A stretch of DNA of 64,000 nucleotides from Wenjunlia vitaminophila DSM 41686 (GTDB lineage: Bacteria; Actinomycetota; Actinomycetes; Streptomycetales; Streptomycetaceae): the NCBI RefSeq assembly GCF_000380165.1, contig NZ_KB904702.1, positions 124,001 through 188,000 on the forward strand, given 5' to 3'. Positions 35,100 to 44,227 of this stretch are shown piece by piece. Position 1 is the first letter of the stretch, and every line of letters begins with the position of its first letter. The translations under genes and the position numbers were made by a program. Below the pieces are notes generated by a model. It was not told where the DNA came from. It made no database searches and saw nothing but the letters and a program-made list of their open reading frames with translations.

Positions 35100-35204
35100 C
35101 CGGGCACACCGCCCGCCGGACGTCGGGGCCGTCGCCCGACGCCGTGACCGCGGCCCGCCCCACGGTGGTGAGCCGGGCCTCTCCCCTCTCCCGCTCCCCG
35201 CCCT

Positions 35205-36410
35205 TCAGGGTGTGGCCGGAGCCAGCGGCAGATCCGGCATCCGGGGGTGCCTCAGTACCTGCTCGCCGCCGCGCACGTGCAGGCGGAACTGCTCCGGCCC
35301 CGGCTGGCCCGCCGCGTCGTAGGCGCCCAGTACGTCCTCGACGCGCTCCCACAGCCTCACCGGCCCGGCCTCGCGCACCCACCAGCCCTCCCCCTCGGGA
35401 ACGAGGGTGCAGGCGGAGCCGGTGACGACGTCGATCAGGTGCGTGGCCTTCCCGTCGGTGGTGAGTTGGGCCGTCGGCGCCGCGCACTGGGCGAGGAACC
35501 TCAGGTGGAAGGCCTCCTCGGTGGCTGCCGTGATCCGCTCGGGACCGTGCCTGGCAGGCCGCGCGGCACGGGGCAGGTCAGCCGCCCAGTGGGCGGGGTT
35601 GCCGAACGCCGGAGCCGCGTGGGTGCGCGCCGCCATGAAGGACACCGTGCCGGGGAGCAGCGGCCCCTCGGCGCTGCCGTCGGCCGCGACGGTGAGCAGG
35701 ACGCGGGCGTACCCGTAGAGCCAGCCGCTGAGGGGGAGCAGGACCTTCCCCCCCGGCCTGGTCTGGGCGGGCAGCGCGGGCGGCACGGAACGGAAGGAGC
35801 AGGCGGCGACGATCCGGTCAACCGGCGCCTCGGGCCAGTACCCGTAGAGCCCGTCGGCGACCGCGAGGGTGGGAGTGTGGCCCAGGCCGTACAGGGCGGC
35901 AGCGGCCTGGGCGAGCCGACGGGGATCGACCTCGACGGACGTGACCGCGTCCGCGCCGAGGCGTTCGCAGGCCAGCGCGGTGGAGTAGCCGGTCCCCGTC
36001 CCGATCTCCAGCAGGGTGTGCCCCTCGGAGACGTCCGCGTCCGTCCACGTCCGCACCACCAGGGACGGCAGGGTCGAGGAGGAGGTGGGCGCCCCGCCGT
36101 GCCGGACGGAGGGCTTCGCCCAGTCGGGTTCCTCGCCGTCGAACTGGGTGATCAGGGTCGTGTCGGAGTGGGCGGCGGACAGCCACCGCTCGCCGTCGAG
36201 CTCGGCGGTGACGGGCTCCCAGACGGTGAGCCCGTCCTCGTCGCGCTCCGCGGCGGGCAGGTAGAAACCGGGCACGAACCGGTGCCGCGGCACCTCCTCC
36301 ACCACCGCCCGCCAGGCCGGGTCGGTGAACACGCCGTCCGCGGCCAGGGCCCGGGCCAGGGCCCGGCGCAGTGGGGCCGCATCGCCGTCAAGGTCGTGGG
36401 GCGTCGGCAC
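35205..36410 (-). CDS. PIMT-like O-methyltransferase of a graspetide cluster
   Basis: 401 residues. The N-terminal half matches protein-L-isoaspartate methyltransferase: RHRFVPGFYLP, TTLITQFDG, LLEIGTGTGYSTAL (SAM motif I) and VTSVEVDP. A C-terminal extension of about 150 residues follows. PIMT homologues next to ATP-grasp peptide ligases methylate an aspartate of the modified peptide, which then collapses to an aspartimide (known for fuscimiditide- and amycolimiditide-type graspetides). The start is GTG 36410, overlapping the ligase by 23 bases. That it acts here on the neighbouring precursor is inference from context. Confidence 0.85.
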   Translation of the reverse strand: MPTPHDLDGDAAPLRRALARALAADGVFTDPAWRAVVEEVPRHRFVPGFYLPAAERDEDGLTVWEPVTAELDGERWLSAAHSDTTLITQFDGEEPDWAKPSVRHGGAPTSSSTLPSLVVRTWTDADVSEGHTLLEIGTGTGYSTALACERLGADAVTSVEVDPRRLAQAAAALYGLGHTPTLAVADGLYGYWPEAPVDRIVAACSFRSVPPALPAQTRPGGKVLLPLSGWLYGYARVLLTVAADGSAEGPLLPGTVSFMAARTHAAPAFGNPAHWAADLPRAARPARHGPERITAATEEAFHLRFLAQCAAPTAQLTTDGKATHLIDVVTGSACTLVPEGEGWWVREAGPVRLWERVEDVLGAYDAAGQPGPEQFRLHVRGGEQVLRHPRMPDLPLAPATP

Positions 36411-37386
36411 GGCCGACCGCCTCCTTCCCGCTCAGGATGTCGGCGAACGCCTCGGTGATCTCGTCAGCGTCTGGCAGCCAACCCCACTGGCCGTTGGGGT
36501 TGCACTCCAGGAAGGTCCACTGCTGTGGGTCGTCACCGTCGCCGGTCAGGGCGAAGTCGAAGCAGCCGAAGACCAGCTCGAACGTCGCCAGGTAGGCGAA
36601 CAGGGCCCGCACGACGAGCACCGGCACGGTGACGGGGGCGTGGACCAGTTCGTCCCAGTCGCCGCGGCGCCAGTCCAACGCACCGTTGGGGGCGGCGATC
36701 CTCTGGGCGAAGACCCGACGGCCGACCACGGTCACCCGCACATCGGCGGTCTTCGGGACCTCGGTCTGGAACAGGTGGGCGGTCACCGTCAAGGAGTCGT
36801 CGAAGGTGTCCGGGGCGACGCGCTGCGTCCAGATCGCACCAGCGCGTTCGCCGTCACCGTGGGGAAGACCGCGGAACGTCTTGTAGACGATCCGCTGGTG
36901 CCCGGCGGCGAACTTCCTCGCCTGCTCCGCGTCGTTGGTCACCAGGGTCGGGGGGATGACCAACCCGAGCCGGGAGGCGGCCAGGAGCTGGGTGGGCTTG
37001 ACGTCCGCACGGGCCACCGCGGCGGGGTGGTTGACGTAGACCACACCGTGCAGGCTGTTCAGGACGCCGCCGAGCCCGTGCCTGGCCTCGTTCGTCGCGA
37101 AGTCCCGCTGCTGCGCGGGCAGGTGGGCGTACCTCGCCGCGTACGGCGTGGGGCGGCGGTAGTACACCGCCGCCACCTCCTCCAACTCCACCTCGCGGCT
37201 GGTCGTCCGCAACCGGCCCCTCCACGCCCCCGTCCCCGCCTCGATACGGGCGTCGAAGGTCAGCTCGGGGCCGATGTCGGCCGGATCGACGCGGGCGACG
37301 CGCACCCCGCGTTCATTCAGGGAGGTGATGACCGCGTCGGCGGTGATGTCCTCCAAAGAGGTGACGACCAGGACGAGGGGAGCCAC
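36388..37386 (-). CDS. tgmB: TgmB-like ATP-grasp graspetide ligase
   Basis: 332 residues. It has the features of ribosomal-peptide ATP-grasp ligases: N-terminal TSLEDITADAVITSLNERG, the VYYRRPTPY motif, NHPAAVARADVKPTQL, ATP-binding IVYKTFRGLPH, and the metal-binding end FLECNPNGQWGWL. Such ligases form ester or amide cross-links between Thr/Ser/Lys and Asp/Glu side chains of a precursor. It starts 3 bases after the precursor stop and overlaps the methyltransferase, forming a classic three-gene unit. Confidence 0.9.
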   Translation of the reverse strand: MAPLVLVVTSLEDITADAVITSLNERGVRVARVDPADIGPELTFDARIEAGTGAWRGRLRTTSREVELEEVAAVYYRRPTPYAARYAHLPAQQRDFATNEARHGLGGVLNSLHGVVYVNHPAAVARADVKPTQLLAASRLGLVIPPTLVTNDAEQARKFAAGHQRIVYKTFRGLPHGDGERAGAIWTQRVAPDTFDDSLTVTAHLFQTEVPKTADVRVTVVGRRVFAQRIAAPNGALDWRRGDWDELVHAPVTVPVLVVRALFAYLATFELVFGCFDFALTGDGDDPQQWTFLECNPNGQWGWLPDADEITEAFADILSGKEAVGRADAPRP

Positions 37387-37389
37387 CGG

Positions 37390-37656
37390 TCAGTCGGTCT
37401 CGTAGTCGGTGGTGTTGTCGTCCTGCGACTGCGGCTGTGGGCCCTGCCCGTCGCCACCGCCGGACATCGAGGCGGTGCCCTTCGTCCTTGACGTTCCGTG
37501 CCTGCCCATCTCGACCGGCCGGCCGATCACATCGAAGTAGCAGGCCGTCTGGGTTGACGGATCGAGCACCACCCTCGCGTACGGCGGCGGGGAGAGCGGC
37601 AGACGGTCAGTGACCAGCCGCATGGCCCAGGGAGGGGAGAGTGCGGGTGTCTCCAC
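37390..37656 (-). CDS. tgmA: Graspetide precursor peptide (TgmA-like)
   Basis: 88 residues starting at GTG 37656, with AAAGGA about 10 bases upstream. The leader carries the conserved block PWAMRLVTDRLPLSPPPYAR and then VVLDPSTQTACYFD (residues 9-42), typical of putative ATP-grasp-modified RiPP precursors in actinomycetes. The C-terminus (about 52-88) is Thr/Ser/Asp-rich and ends SQDDNTTDYETD. T82, T83, T87, S77 are candidate donors and D79, D80, D84, E86, D88 candidate acceptors for side-chain esters. No protease gene is visible nearby. Confidence 0.87.
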   Translation of the reverse strand: METPALSPPWAMRLVTDRLPLSPPPYARVVLDPSTQTACYFDVIGRPVEMGRHGTSRTKGTASMSGGGDGQGPQPQSQDDNTTDYETD

Positions 37657-38146
37657 AGCGAGTGTCCTTTCCCCTAGCGTCGGAGTGGATGGCCGGGACG
37701 GCCCTCCGTGAATTCAGCATCTGCCTCCTTACCGCACGCGGCCAGTACCGTGGACTCCCCCGATATGAGGAAGCAGCCATCTCGTAACCAGTGACAATCA
37801 CCGGTTTCTCAGGTCTCCCGGGCGGGTTCGCCACGCGCCTTCGATCCCTTGAGCGCCATTGGCGACCTTGGGTGCCCACAGCCGCAGACGTGATGAGACG
37901 TCCCACCTTTCGAGAACGTCAGGTAATCGCACCGTCGCGATCCGAGTCGGCCGCATGTCAACCACCGGATGATCTCCGCGGCTGTGGGGACGTCGAGGCG
38001 GGGAGGACGGGAGTCAGAACCCGTGGCGTTTTTGGAGGCTGTTGGCGCCATGCGCCTGCACGTCCCCTGGCGCGGCTCCTGGCGGACCGGACCTGGGACC
38101 AGGCAGGTTTTCCGTCAGCCTGTTCTCCAGCAAGTAGTCTGGTCCG
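37657..38146. promoter_or_regulatory. Divergent intergenic region between graspetide and HEPN/ATPase operons
   Basis: 490 bases with no recognisable gene. It must hold the promoters of both divergent operons. No operator-like dyad stood out, and the usual helix-turn-helix regulator is absent here. Confidence 0.4.
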
Positions 38147-38563
38147 ATGGTGGACGTGGGGGTCGGTGAGTTACGGAGGAGCCGCGAGCGGCTCGCCAAG
38201 CAGGGAGAGGCCGCGGAACAGGCCGGGGAGGACGCGGTCTGCGGGTTGCTGCTTTTTTATGCGGCCGAGTGTGGATTGAAGGCCGAGGTGTTGAGATGGG
38301 TTCTGCACCGTCAGGACACCTCCGCGTTACCCAGTGACCTGCGGACGCACGATCTACGCCGCCTGGCCAAGGCGCTGAACCTCAAGGCCCCCGGCCCAGG
38401 GCCGGACCCATTGCGGTGCCGTCGGCACACCGACGGCACCTGGCTCGAGAGCCACGAACTGCACCAGGCATGGCGCTATGGTGCAAGATTGCGCGCGGAT
38501 GATCAGAAAGCGGCCGTGGAAGCTTTGAAGGCACTGGTGAACGACGCCAAGAAGGGATCTTGA
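38147..38563 (+). CDS. HEPN-like small protein
   Basis: 138 residues, all helical. The segments LLLFYAAECGLKAEVLRWVL and THDLRRLAKAL, and a late HQAWRYGARL, follow the HEPN pattern (a hydrophobic helix with AxExxLKA, then an HDL element). I cannot find the RxxxxH ribonuclease motif, so it may be a non-nuclease or structural HEPN. The start is ATG 38147 with a weak ribosome site. Its stop abuts or overlaps the next gene, so the two should be translated together. Confidence 0.55.
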   Translation: MVDVGVGELRRSRERLAKQGEAAEQAGEDAVCGLLLFYAAECGLKAEVLRWVLHRQDTSALPSDLRTHDLRRLAKALNLKAPGPGPDPLRCRRHTDGTWLESHELHQAWRYGARLRADDQKAAVEALKALVNDAKKGS

Positions 38564-38568
38564 GCGCA

Positions 38569-41250
38569 ATGGCTGGCAGGCTCTTCACCTGGGTCGATAT
38601 CGATTCCCAACTGGCGGAGGCAGCCGTCGCTGGCCGGTGGCCGCAGTGGCTGCTCGAGGTCGATGCCTGGTGGGACGGGCTGGAACTCCAGGTCCGCCCG
38701 GGGACTGGGAGTGACGAGGTCCGCGGGTGGCTCGACAGCCAGTTCGGCCTGGGATCAGCCACCACGGGTGAGACGGGTCTGGAACTCCGACTGGACCGCC
38801 CGGCAGCGCACGTCCCGGCGTCGCTTCCGGTGCGCACGATCGAGTCAACCGACTCCGGGGCGGCCCCACGACGCCCGAAGCTCAGCGAACGCCGCGTCAC
38901 CTCGGCGCTGAGCGAGGCCCTTCCGCGCCCGCACAGCGAACGGTTCGCTGGCGACAGGCAACTCACCGCCTTCCATTCCTTCAAGGGCGGCGTCGGACGA
39001 ACGCTTCACGCCGTAGCGCTGGCCGACCTCCTCGCCTCCCAGGGACAACACGTCCTGCTCGTCGACGCTGACCTGGAGGCGCCCGGCATCACCTGGATGT
39101 ACCAGGCACAGGGGGGCCGCTGCGACATCGCGTACGAAGACCTCCTGGCGCTCCTGCACTCCTCCACCCAGGGTGATCCCACCCCGGCGGTGGAGATCGC
39201 CGCCGCCTACCTGCCCAACCAGCGGGTCTCGCGCTACCCAGGGACAGGTTGCGTGACTGTGCTTCCAGCCAGTCGCCGCACGCGGCTCGGGCCACCCCGA
39301 ATCGGACCGGCCGATCTGCTGACGGAGGACCGCTCGCCGTACTTCCTGAGCGAGTCCCTGGCGGCCCTCGCGGTCGTGGCCGGGGCCGACAGCGTCGTCC
39401 TGGACCTCCGAGCCGGCGCTTCGGAGCTGGCAGCCCCGATCCTGTTGGACCCCCGGGTCATGCGGGTGTTCGTCACGACGATCAGCAGCCAGTCCCTCCA
39501 GGGCACCGAGACCATGATCCGGCAGTTGGGTGCGCAGTCCCCCGCGCTGGTGGGAACGGATCCCACTCCAGGCGCCATCGTCACCCAGTACCGGCTCGAC
39601 GTCCACGACGGTCATGCCGAGGACGCACGCAGGGGGCTTTCGGCGGCACTGGCGTCCACGATCGCCCTGGCCGGGACAGCCGCCGACGAGGACGTGCTGG
39701 AGGACCTGACGGTGGACGAACAGGTCCTGACCGTGCCCGTGCTGAGTCCGTTCCGTGAGGAACTGCTGGCACTTCCGTCGGCCTGGGACGCAGTGGTCGA
39801 GGTCGCCCGGCGCTGTGGATTGCCGGAACTGCTCACCGAGTTCACACCGGACGTGAAACCCGCGGTCCCGACACGCCCCGAGGAACCAGCCACGCTGGAC
39901 GGCCGTCGGCGAGCCCTGGAGGGCACCGCGCGCCGACTGGTGTTCGCCGAGCAACGCGGCATGGACTCCGGCCTGGGGTTCCTCACCACCGAACCGGTGC
40001 GTCGGCTGATCGCCGACCACAGCACCGACCTCCCGGTGGCGGTCGTCGTCGGAGCGAAGGGCGCGGGGAAGACGTTCACCTTCGCCAGGATGTGCGCCGA
40101 GGGGTCCTGGGAAGCGTTCGCCAAGAAGAACGGGCAGAGCGTCGAGCGGACCGCGACGGTGGTCCCCGTCCTGGACCCGGCCAACATCTCGGAGCCGCAT
40201 GCGGACGTGGCATCGCCGCAGAAGCTCAGAGACCTTGCGGCAGGTGGGTCAGGCGTCACCGCGGACGAGATCCGGCGCAGTCTGAACGCCGCCCTCCGGG
40301 ACGACCGGGCCGACGACCCGGAGTTCTGGCGACAGCGCTGGCTGGAGTGCCTGGCCTGGTCAGCGGGCGCCCAACAGGGACAACCAGCCGAGCAGTTCCT
40401 CCTCGCGCGGACCGCGGACCTGTCCGGGGCCTGCCTCTTCGTCATCGATGGCCTGGAGGACTGGCTGGAGTCGCTGGAGACGGAGTCCAGGCGTGTCGCA
40501 CTGCGAACACTGCTGGTCGAGGTTCCGGCCTGGCTCCGCATGCTTCGCAACCGCTCACTCGGACTCGTCGTCTTCGTACGTCAGGACCTCGTCAGGTCGG
40601 CGATCAGGCAGAACCTCGGCCAGTTCCTCGACCGCTACGCCCCCTACGAGCTGCGTTGGGACACCAAGGACGCCCTTCGGCTCGCACTGTGGATGGCGAC
40701 GAACGCCGAGGCGGTGGCTGAGCCGAACCTGCCGATCGCGGACATGGGCTACAACGAAATCGTTCAGGCGCTCCTTCCCCTGTGGGGCGCGAAGCTCGGA
40801 ACCGCCGGCTCACGCGAGGCATGGACCGAGCGGTGGGTTCCCGCCGCCCTCGCGGACTTCAACGAACAGATCCAGGCTCGCGACGTCGTCCGCTTCCTCT
40901 GCGAGGCTGCTGGAGCGTCCGTCGGGGACACGCGCTGGCCGGATAGGGTGCTGACTCCGTCAGCCATGCGCCGTGCCCTGGCTTCCTGTAGCCGTGCGAA
41001 GGTGGATGAGATCAACGAGGAGAACCCACGCCTCGGAAAGCTCCTGCGTCACATGTCTTCCTTCTCGGACACCGTCAAGATGCCTTTCGACGCGGCAGAC
41101 GTGAAGCTGACGGCCGACGACGTGGAAGCCCTGGAGCAGTGGGGCGCCCTGGCCAGGGACTCCGACGGGCGCTACCGCGTGCCGGAGATCTACCGCCACG
41201 CCCTCGGGTTCCGCACGCAGGGCAGGGCCCGCGTGGTGCGGGGTTTGTGA
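38569..41250 (+). CDS. Large double P-loop ATPase (ParA/MinD-type KGGVGR domain plus STAND/KAP-like NTPase)
   Basis: About 893 residues. After an unassigned N-terminal region of about 120 residues comes a ParA/MinD-like domain with deviant Walker A FKGGVGRT (arginine in place of the usual final lysine), LLVDADLEAPG and VVLDLRAG. A second NTPase follows, with Walker A GAKGAGKT near residue 485 and Walker B CLFVIDGLEDW near 625, then a helical C-terminus. The start is ATG 38569 or TTG 38560; the latter overlaps the HEPN-like stop and sits closer to AAGGGA. Architectures like this occur in actinobacterial conflict systems, so defence is the favoured role (inference). Confidence 0.7.
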   Translation: MAGRLFTWVDIDSQLAEAAVAGRWPQWLLEVDAWWDGLELQVRPGTGSDEVRGWLDSQFGLGSATTGETGLELRLDRPAAHVPASLPVRTIESTDSGAAPRRPKLSERRVTSALSEALPRPHSERFAGDRQLTAFHSFKGGVGRTLHAVALADLLASQGQHVLLVDADLEAPGITWMYQAQGGRCDIAYEDLLALLHSSTQGDPTPAVEIAAAYLPNQRVSRYPGTGCVTVLPASRRTRLGPPRIGPADLLTEDRSPYFLSESLAALAVVAGADSVVLDLRAGASELAAPILLDPRVMRVFVTTISSQSLQGTETMIRQLGAQSPALVGTDPTPGAIVTQYRLDVHDGHAEDARRGLSAALASTIALAGTAADEDVLEDLTVDEQVLTVPVLSPFREELLALPSAWDAVVEVARRCGLPELLTEFTPDVKPAVPTRPEEPATLDGRRRALEGTARRLVFAEQRGMDSGLGFLTTEPVRRLIADHSTDLPVAVVVGAKGAGKTFTFARMCAEGSWEAFAKKNGQSVERTATVVPVLDPANISEPHADVASPQKLRDLAAGGSGVTADEIRRSLNAALRDDRADDPEFWRQRWLECLAWSAGAQQGQPAEQFLLARTADLSGACLFVIDGLEDWLESLETESRRVALRTLLVEVPAWLRMLRNRSLGLVVFVRQDLVRSAIRQNLGQFLDRYAPYELRWDTKDALRLALWMATNAEAVAEPNLPIADMGYNEIVQALLPLWGAKLGTAGSREAWTERWVPAALADFNEQIQARDVVRFLCEAAGASVGDTRWPDRVLTPSAMRRALASCSRAKVDEINEENPRLGKLLRHMSSFSDTVKMPFDAADVKLTADDVEALEQWGALARDSDGRYRVPEIYRHALGFRTQGRARVVRGL

Positions 41251-41738
41251 CGCGCGACGGCGTGTGCCACGCCGGTGCACCCGTCTGTATCCCCGCGCCC
41301 GTGTCCCGCCCGAGGCGTGTCAGCACGGCATGGGCGGTGCCGCACGTCGTCCCAAGGCACACCCGCCGCGACCTGCCACGGTAGTTCCCTGCTGGGCGGC
41401 ATCCACCCTGTGGGCACCCGGGCTCCTGCACGCTGCGGTGGCACCGGCACTCCAGCCCCGGCCCCAAGAGGCCTCACCTGGTGTGACACCGCCCACCTGC
41501 GGTGGACCTTCGCGGTACGAGCCAACTGTGGAGGTCGTCGTTGCCGCTGTCGGTGGTCTCGGCGAGGGTGCGGCAGACGGTGGCGCCCGGGACGGGGGTC
41601 CCGTTGGCTCGCGGGGACTTCCGCCACCCCGTTCCCGGATTCTCTCAGCCAAGTCGAACCAACGCGTCTTCGCGATGGCCCACGGCGGCGTGTCGGGCGT
41701 CACAGGGAACCGAACGGAGGCTACGGACACTTCGCTGT
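41251..41738. other. Intergenic region before the sigma factor gene
   Basis: No gene was recognised on either strand; open frames here have arginine/proline-rich compositions typical of antisense GC-rich DNA. A GGAAC at 41705-41709 could be the -35 of an ECF-type promoter ahead of the sigma gene, but the expected -10 partner is not clear. Confidence 0.35.
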
Positions 41739-42377
41739 GTGGAGACACCGCTGAGTGAACGAGTGCGGTCCGGAAACCGGGCGGCGTTCGATGAGATCTT
41801 CGAAAAGCATTCGGGGATCGTGTACGCGCATGCCATCCGGGTGACCGGAGACTGGGCAGTGGCTGAGGATGTCGTGTCCCTGACCTTCCTGGAGGCCTGG
41901 CGGCTGCGGGAGAAGATGCGTGCCGAGGTGGTCAGCGTCCGGGCGTGGCTGCTGGGCATCGCGACCAACGTGCTGCGCAACACCGCCCGGGCGGCCCGGC
42001 GGCACCGAGCGGCGATGTCACGGCTTCCGCCACGGCACAGCGTGCCCGACTTCGCGGACGAGGTGGTCGGGCGGCTCGCCGACGCCGACCACCTTCAGGC
42101 GGCGGCACGCGCGCTGGCCAAGCTCCGGCGGGCCGACCGTGACGTGTTCACCCTCTGCGTATGGTCTGGGCTGGGTTACGCAGAGGCGGCGGAGGTGCTC
42201 GGAATCCCGGTGGGCACCGTCCGGTCCCGGCTGTCCCGCGCCCGCAAGCGGCTTCGCACGCTGGCCCACGACGAACTGCACAGCGGGCCGAATCCGGTGG
42301 AACCGCTAACAGGCACCGGACACATACCAGGCGGCCGCACTCCCGCGGCCCGGTCATCCCAGGAGGGGAACCGATGA
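41739..42377 (+). CDS. ECF RNA polymerase sigma factor
   Basis: 212 residues from GTG 41739. Region 2 reads AFDEIFEKHSGIVYAHAIR ... AEDVVSLTFLEAWR. Region 4 reads KLRRADRDVFTLCVWSGLGYAEAAE and then GIPVGTVRSRLSRARKRLR, the recognition helix. The exact start is uncertain: the nearest ribosome-like site (GGAGG) is 18 bases before this GTG, and a CTG at 41751 is another option. The stop overlaps the next gene (ATGA at 42374-42377), a standard sigma/partner arrangement. Confidence 0.88.
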   Translation: METPLSERVRSGNRAAFDEIFEKHSGIVYAHAIRVTGDWAVAEDVVSLTFLEAWRLREKMRAEVVSVRAWLLGIATNVLRNTARAARRHRAAMSRLPPRHSVPDFADEVVGRLADADHLQAAARALAKLRRADRDVFTLCVWSGLGYAEAAEVLGIPVGTVRSRLSRARKRLRTLAHDELHSGPNPVEPLTGTGHIPGGRTPAARSSQEGNR

Positions 42378-43429
42378 ACGCCGCCTCCCGACACCAGCCC
42401 GAGCAGCACGAACGGGCCGAGCGCGAGGAACTGGCCCGGCTGATGCCGGCCCCGGCCCGACCCGGCCTGACTCCCGACCGCCGTCGCCTGCTCAAGGACC
42501 ACTTCATGAACGAGATCGACGTCCACACACTGGCCGCGGCGCCCCGCCGGCGTTTCCGCAGGCGGCTCGTGCTCGTTCTGGTGCCCACCGCCGCTGCCTG
42601 CGCCCTGGCACTCACGGTGGGTCACGACGGAGTGGAGAACATCGCCCGGCTGACCGGCATCCGGGCCACCGCCGACCCCGGGAGCAGCGTGGCCGCCGGG
42701 CCTGCGGCATCGCCCGCAGCGGTGCAGCTTCTGAACCGCATCGCTCTCACCGCGGCCGAGCAACCCAGCACCAACGTCCGCGACAGCCAGTACACCTACG
42801 TGAAGATCGCCGGTTTCACCACTGCTCTGGACGGAGACACCGGCGTGACTGAGCGGACCGACGAGGTCATGGAACAGTGGACATCCGTGGACGGCAGCGG
42901 CCGCACCCTGAAGCGCCAGGCCAGTGACGACTGGTGGCTGGATGCCCCCGGCGCCGGCACACTGAGCACACCGACCTACCGGCTGCTGGCAAGCCTGCCC
43001 ACCGACCCCAGTGCTCTGCTGAAGGCGATCTATGAAGAGGCTGACCTCAACCACGGAGCGGGCACCGATTCCACACTCGGCGCTGACCAGGGGGCGTTCG
43101 TGGCCATCGGCGACATGCTGCGCCACTCCGCGGCGCCGCCCGCCACCAGCGCCGCCCTCTACCGGGCTGCCGCCCGCATACCCGGGGTCACGACCCTTCC
43201 TGACGCCGTCGACGCCGCAGGACGCCACGGCGTGGCCGTCGCCCGCACCCACGACGGCGAACGCCAGGAATGGATCTTCGATGAGAACAGCCTGCGCTTC
43301 CTAGGCACCCGCACCGTCCTCGTCAAGGACAGTGCCTGGGGCAAGGCTGGCACCACTGTCGAATCCGTCGCCCTCACAGCCACGGGCATCGTCGACGAGC
43401 CAGGGCACACCCCCAGGTCCGGCACCTGA
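42374..43429 (+). CDS. CU044_5270-type membrane protein, putative sigma-factor partner
   Basis: 351 residues with AGGAGGGG just before the ATG. A cytoplasmic N-terminus (about 70 residues, EREELARLMPAPARPGLTPDRR) is followed by one membrane segment (LVLVLVPTAAACALALTVG), then an extracytoplasmic domain (DSQYTYVKIAGFTT, ASDDWWLDAPG, LPTDPSALLKAIY, IPGVTTLPDAVDAAGRHGVAVAR). This matches the actinobacterial CU044_5270 family, often paired with ECF sigma factors. It probably modulates the sigma factor; it lacks a zinc-type anti-sigma motif. Confidence 0.78.
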   Translation: MNAASRHQPEQHERAEREELARLMPAPARPGLTPDRRRLLKDHFMNEIDVHTLAAAPRRRFRRRLVLVLVPTAAACALALTVGHDGVENIARLTGIRATADPGSSVAAGPAASPAAVQLLNRIALTAAEQPSTNVRDSQYTYVKIAGFTTALDGDTGVTERTDEVMEQWTSVDGSGRTLKRQASDDWWLDAPGAGTLSTPTYRLLASLPTDPSALLKAIYEEADLNHGAGTDSTLGADQGAFVAIGDMLRHSAAPPATSAALYRAAARIPGVTTLPDAVDAAGRHGVAVARTHDGERQEWIFDENSLRFLGTRTVLVKDSAWGKAGTTVESVALTATGIVDEPGHTPRSGT

Positions 43430-43630
43430 GCCCTCTGCCGCGGCACCGAGCACGGTTCCGGCCTGGGCATCCAACGCCGGGGCGTGGAGCGTGCGTTCGC
43501 CCATCTGCACTGGTTCCGCCGCCTGCGGATCCGCTGGGAGATACGCGACGACATCCACGAAGCTTTCCTCATCCTTGGACGCGCACCCATCTGTTGGCGA
43601 CGCCTGAAGTCATTGCGTTGGGAGTTCTAA
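43430..43630 (+). pseudogene. C-terminal remnant of an IS5-type transposase
   Basis: One open stretch directly after the CU044_5270 gene reads RGTEHGSGLGIQRRGVERAF, then AHLHWFRRLRIRWEIR and ICWRRLKSL before TAA at 43628-43630. This is the conserved end of IS5-group DDE transposases (G-S-G-L-G, W/G-V-E-R-x-F, W-F-R-R-L-R-I-R). No start and no catalytic N-terminal part is present and no intact inverted repeats were found, so it is a relic of an insertion. Confidence 0.75.
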
Positions 43631-43892
43631 GACCGATCCGGCCGAAACCAGGGCGGAGTGCTGATCGGTTCGGGCATCACCAGCAGCGCTCCACCGACGC
43701 GGCCAGCGACGGCAACAGCCAGCGGCCCGGTCCGAGCGGGGGTGAGAGCTTCTGCCGCCTTCCGCCATGGCTGTGACCTGCACAGATGGACGAGCGTCAG
43801 AACGCTGCAATGCTGGATGAGAACGACCGTCTCAAGTGTGGGCCGTCCTGGGACTTTACCCTCGGTCCCTCATCAGCCCTGGAGGGTTCGCA
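43631..43892. repeat. Degenerate direct duplication, copy A
   Basis: About 260 bases following the transposase relic recur as copy B at 45208-45488 with many shared blocks, for example ATCACCAGCAGCG, GAGAGCTTCTGCC, CATGGCTGTGACCTGC, CTTTACCCTCGG and CTCATCAGCCCTGGAG. Both copies point the same way and flank the methyltransferase gene at 44228. The interval 43893-44227 holds nothing else I can name. Confidence 0.7.
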
Positions 43893-44227
43893 ATGGGACG
43901 CCGTGGTCACCACGACCACCAGCCCGCGGCGAATGGTAGCTGGAACGAAGAGTGGGAGCTTCGACCACCTGTCGTGTCGGGATCGCTGCGCGCCGCTGTT
44001 CGCGCCCCGGTGAGGCAAGGTCCCGAGAGCACAAGTCCCCTGCGACGGGCCCATACCCGGCGGCGTCCCCGGACGGCGGCCCACCTCCGCTCCGTGTTCC
44101 CTGGGTTGCCGCCTGGCGGGACGCGACCCCTCCGTCCGTGGCGAGCTGCTCGGCCGGGAGGCAGAAGGTGTCCTCGACCTCCCAACCCGTTGGACAGGCG
44201 AACCGGTCGGGAGGGACCCTGGTCCCC

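Noticed and set aside
35121..35141. Hairpin CGTCGGG/CCCGACG between the convergent lacI-type and PIMT-like genes as a terminator
   Set aside because: The stem is only 7 bases with a 7-base loop, too weak to list beside the 10-16 base hairpins elsewhere, although its position is suitable.
43893..44227. A short plus-strand frame starting MGRRGHHDHQPAANG as a gene
   Set aside because: It has no ribosome site and no recognisable family, and soon becomes Arg/Pro-rich, like random GC-rich DNA.
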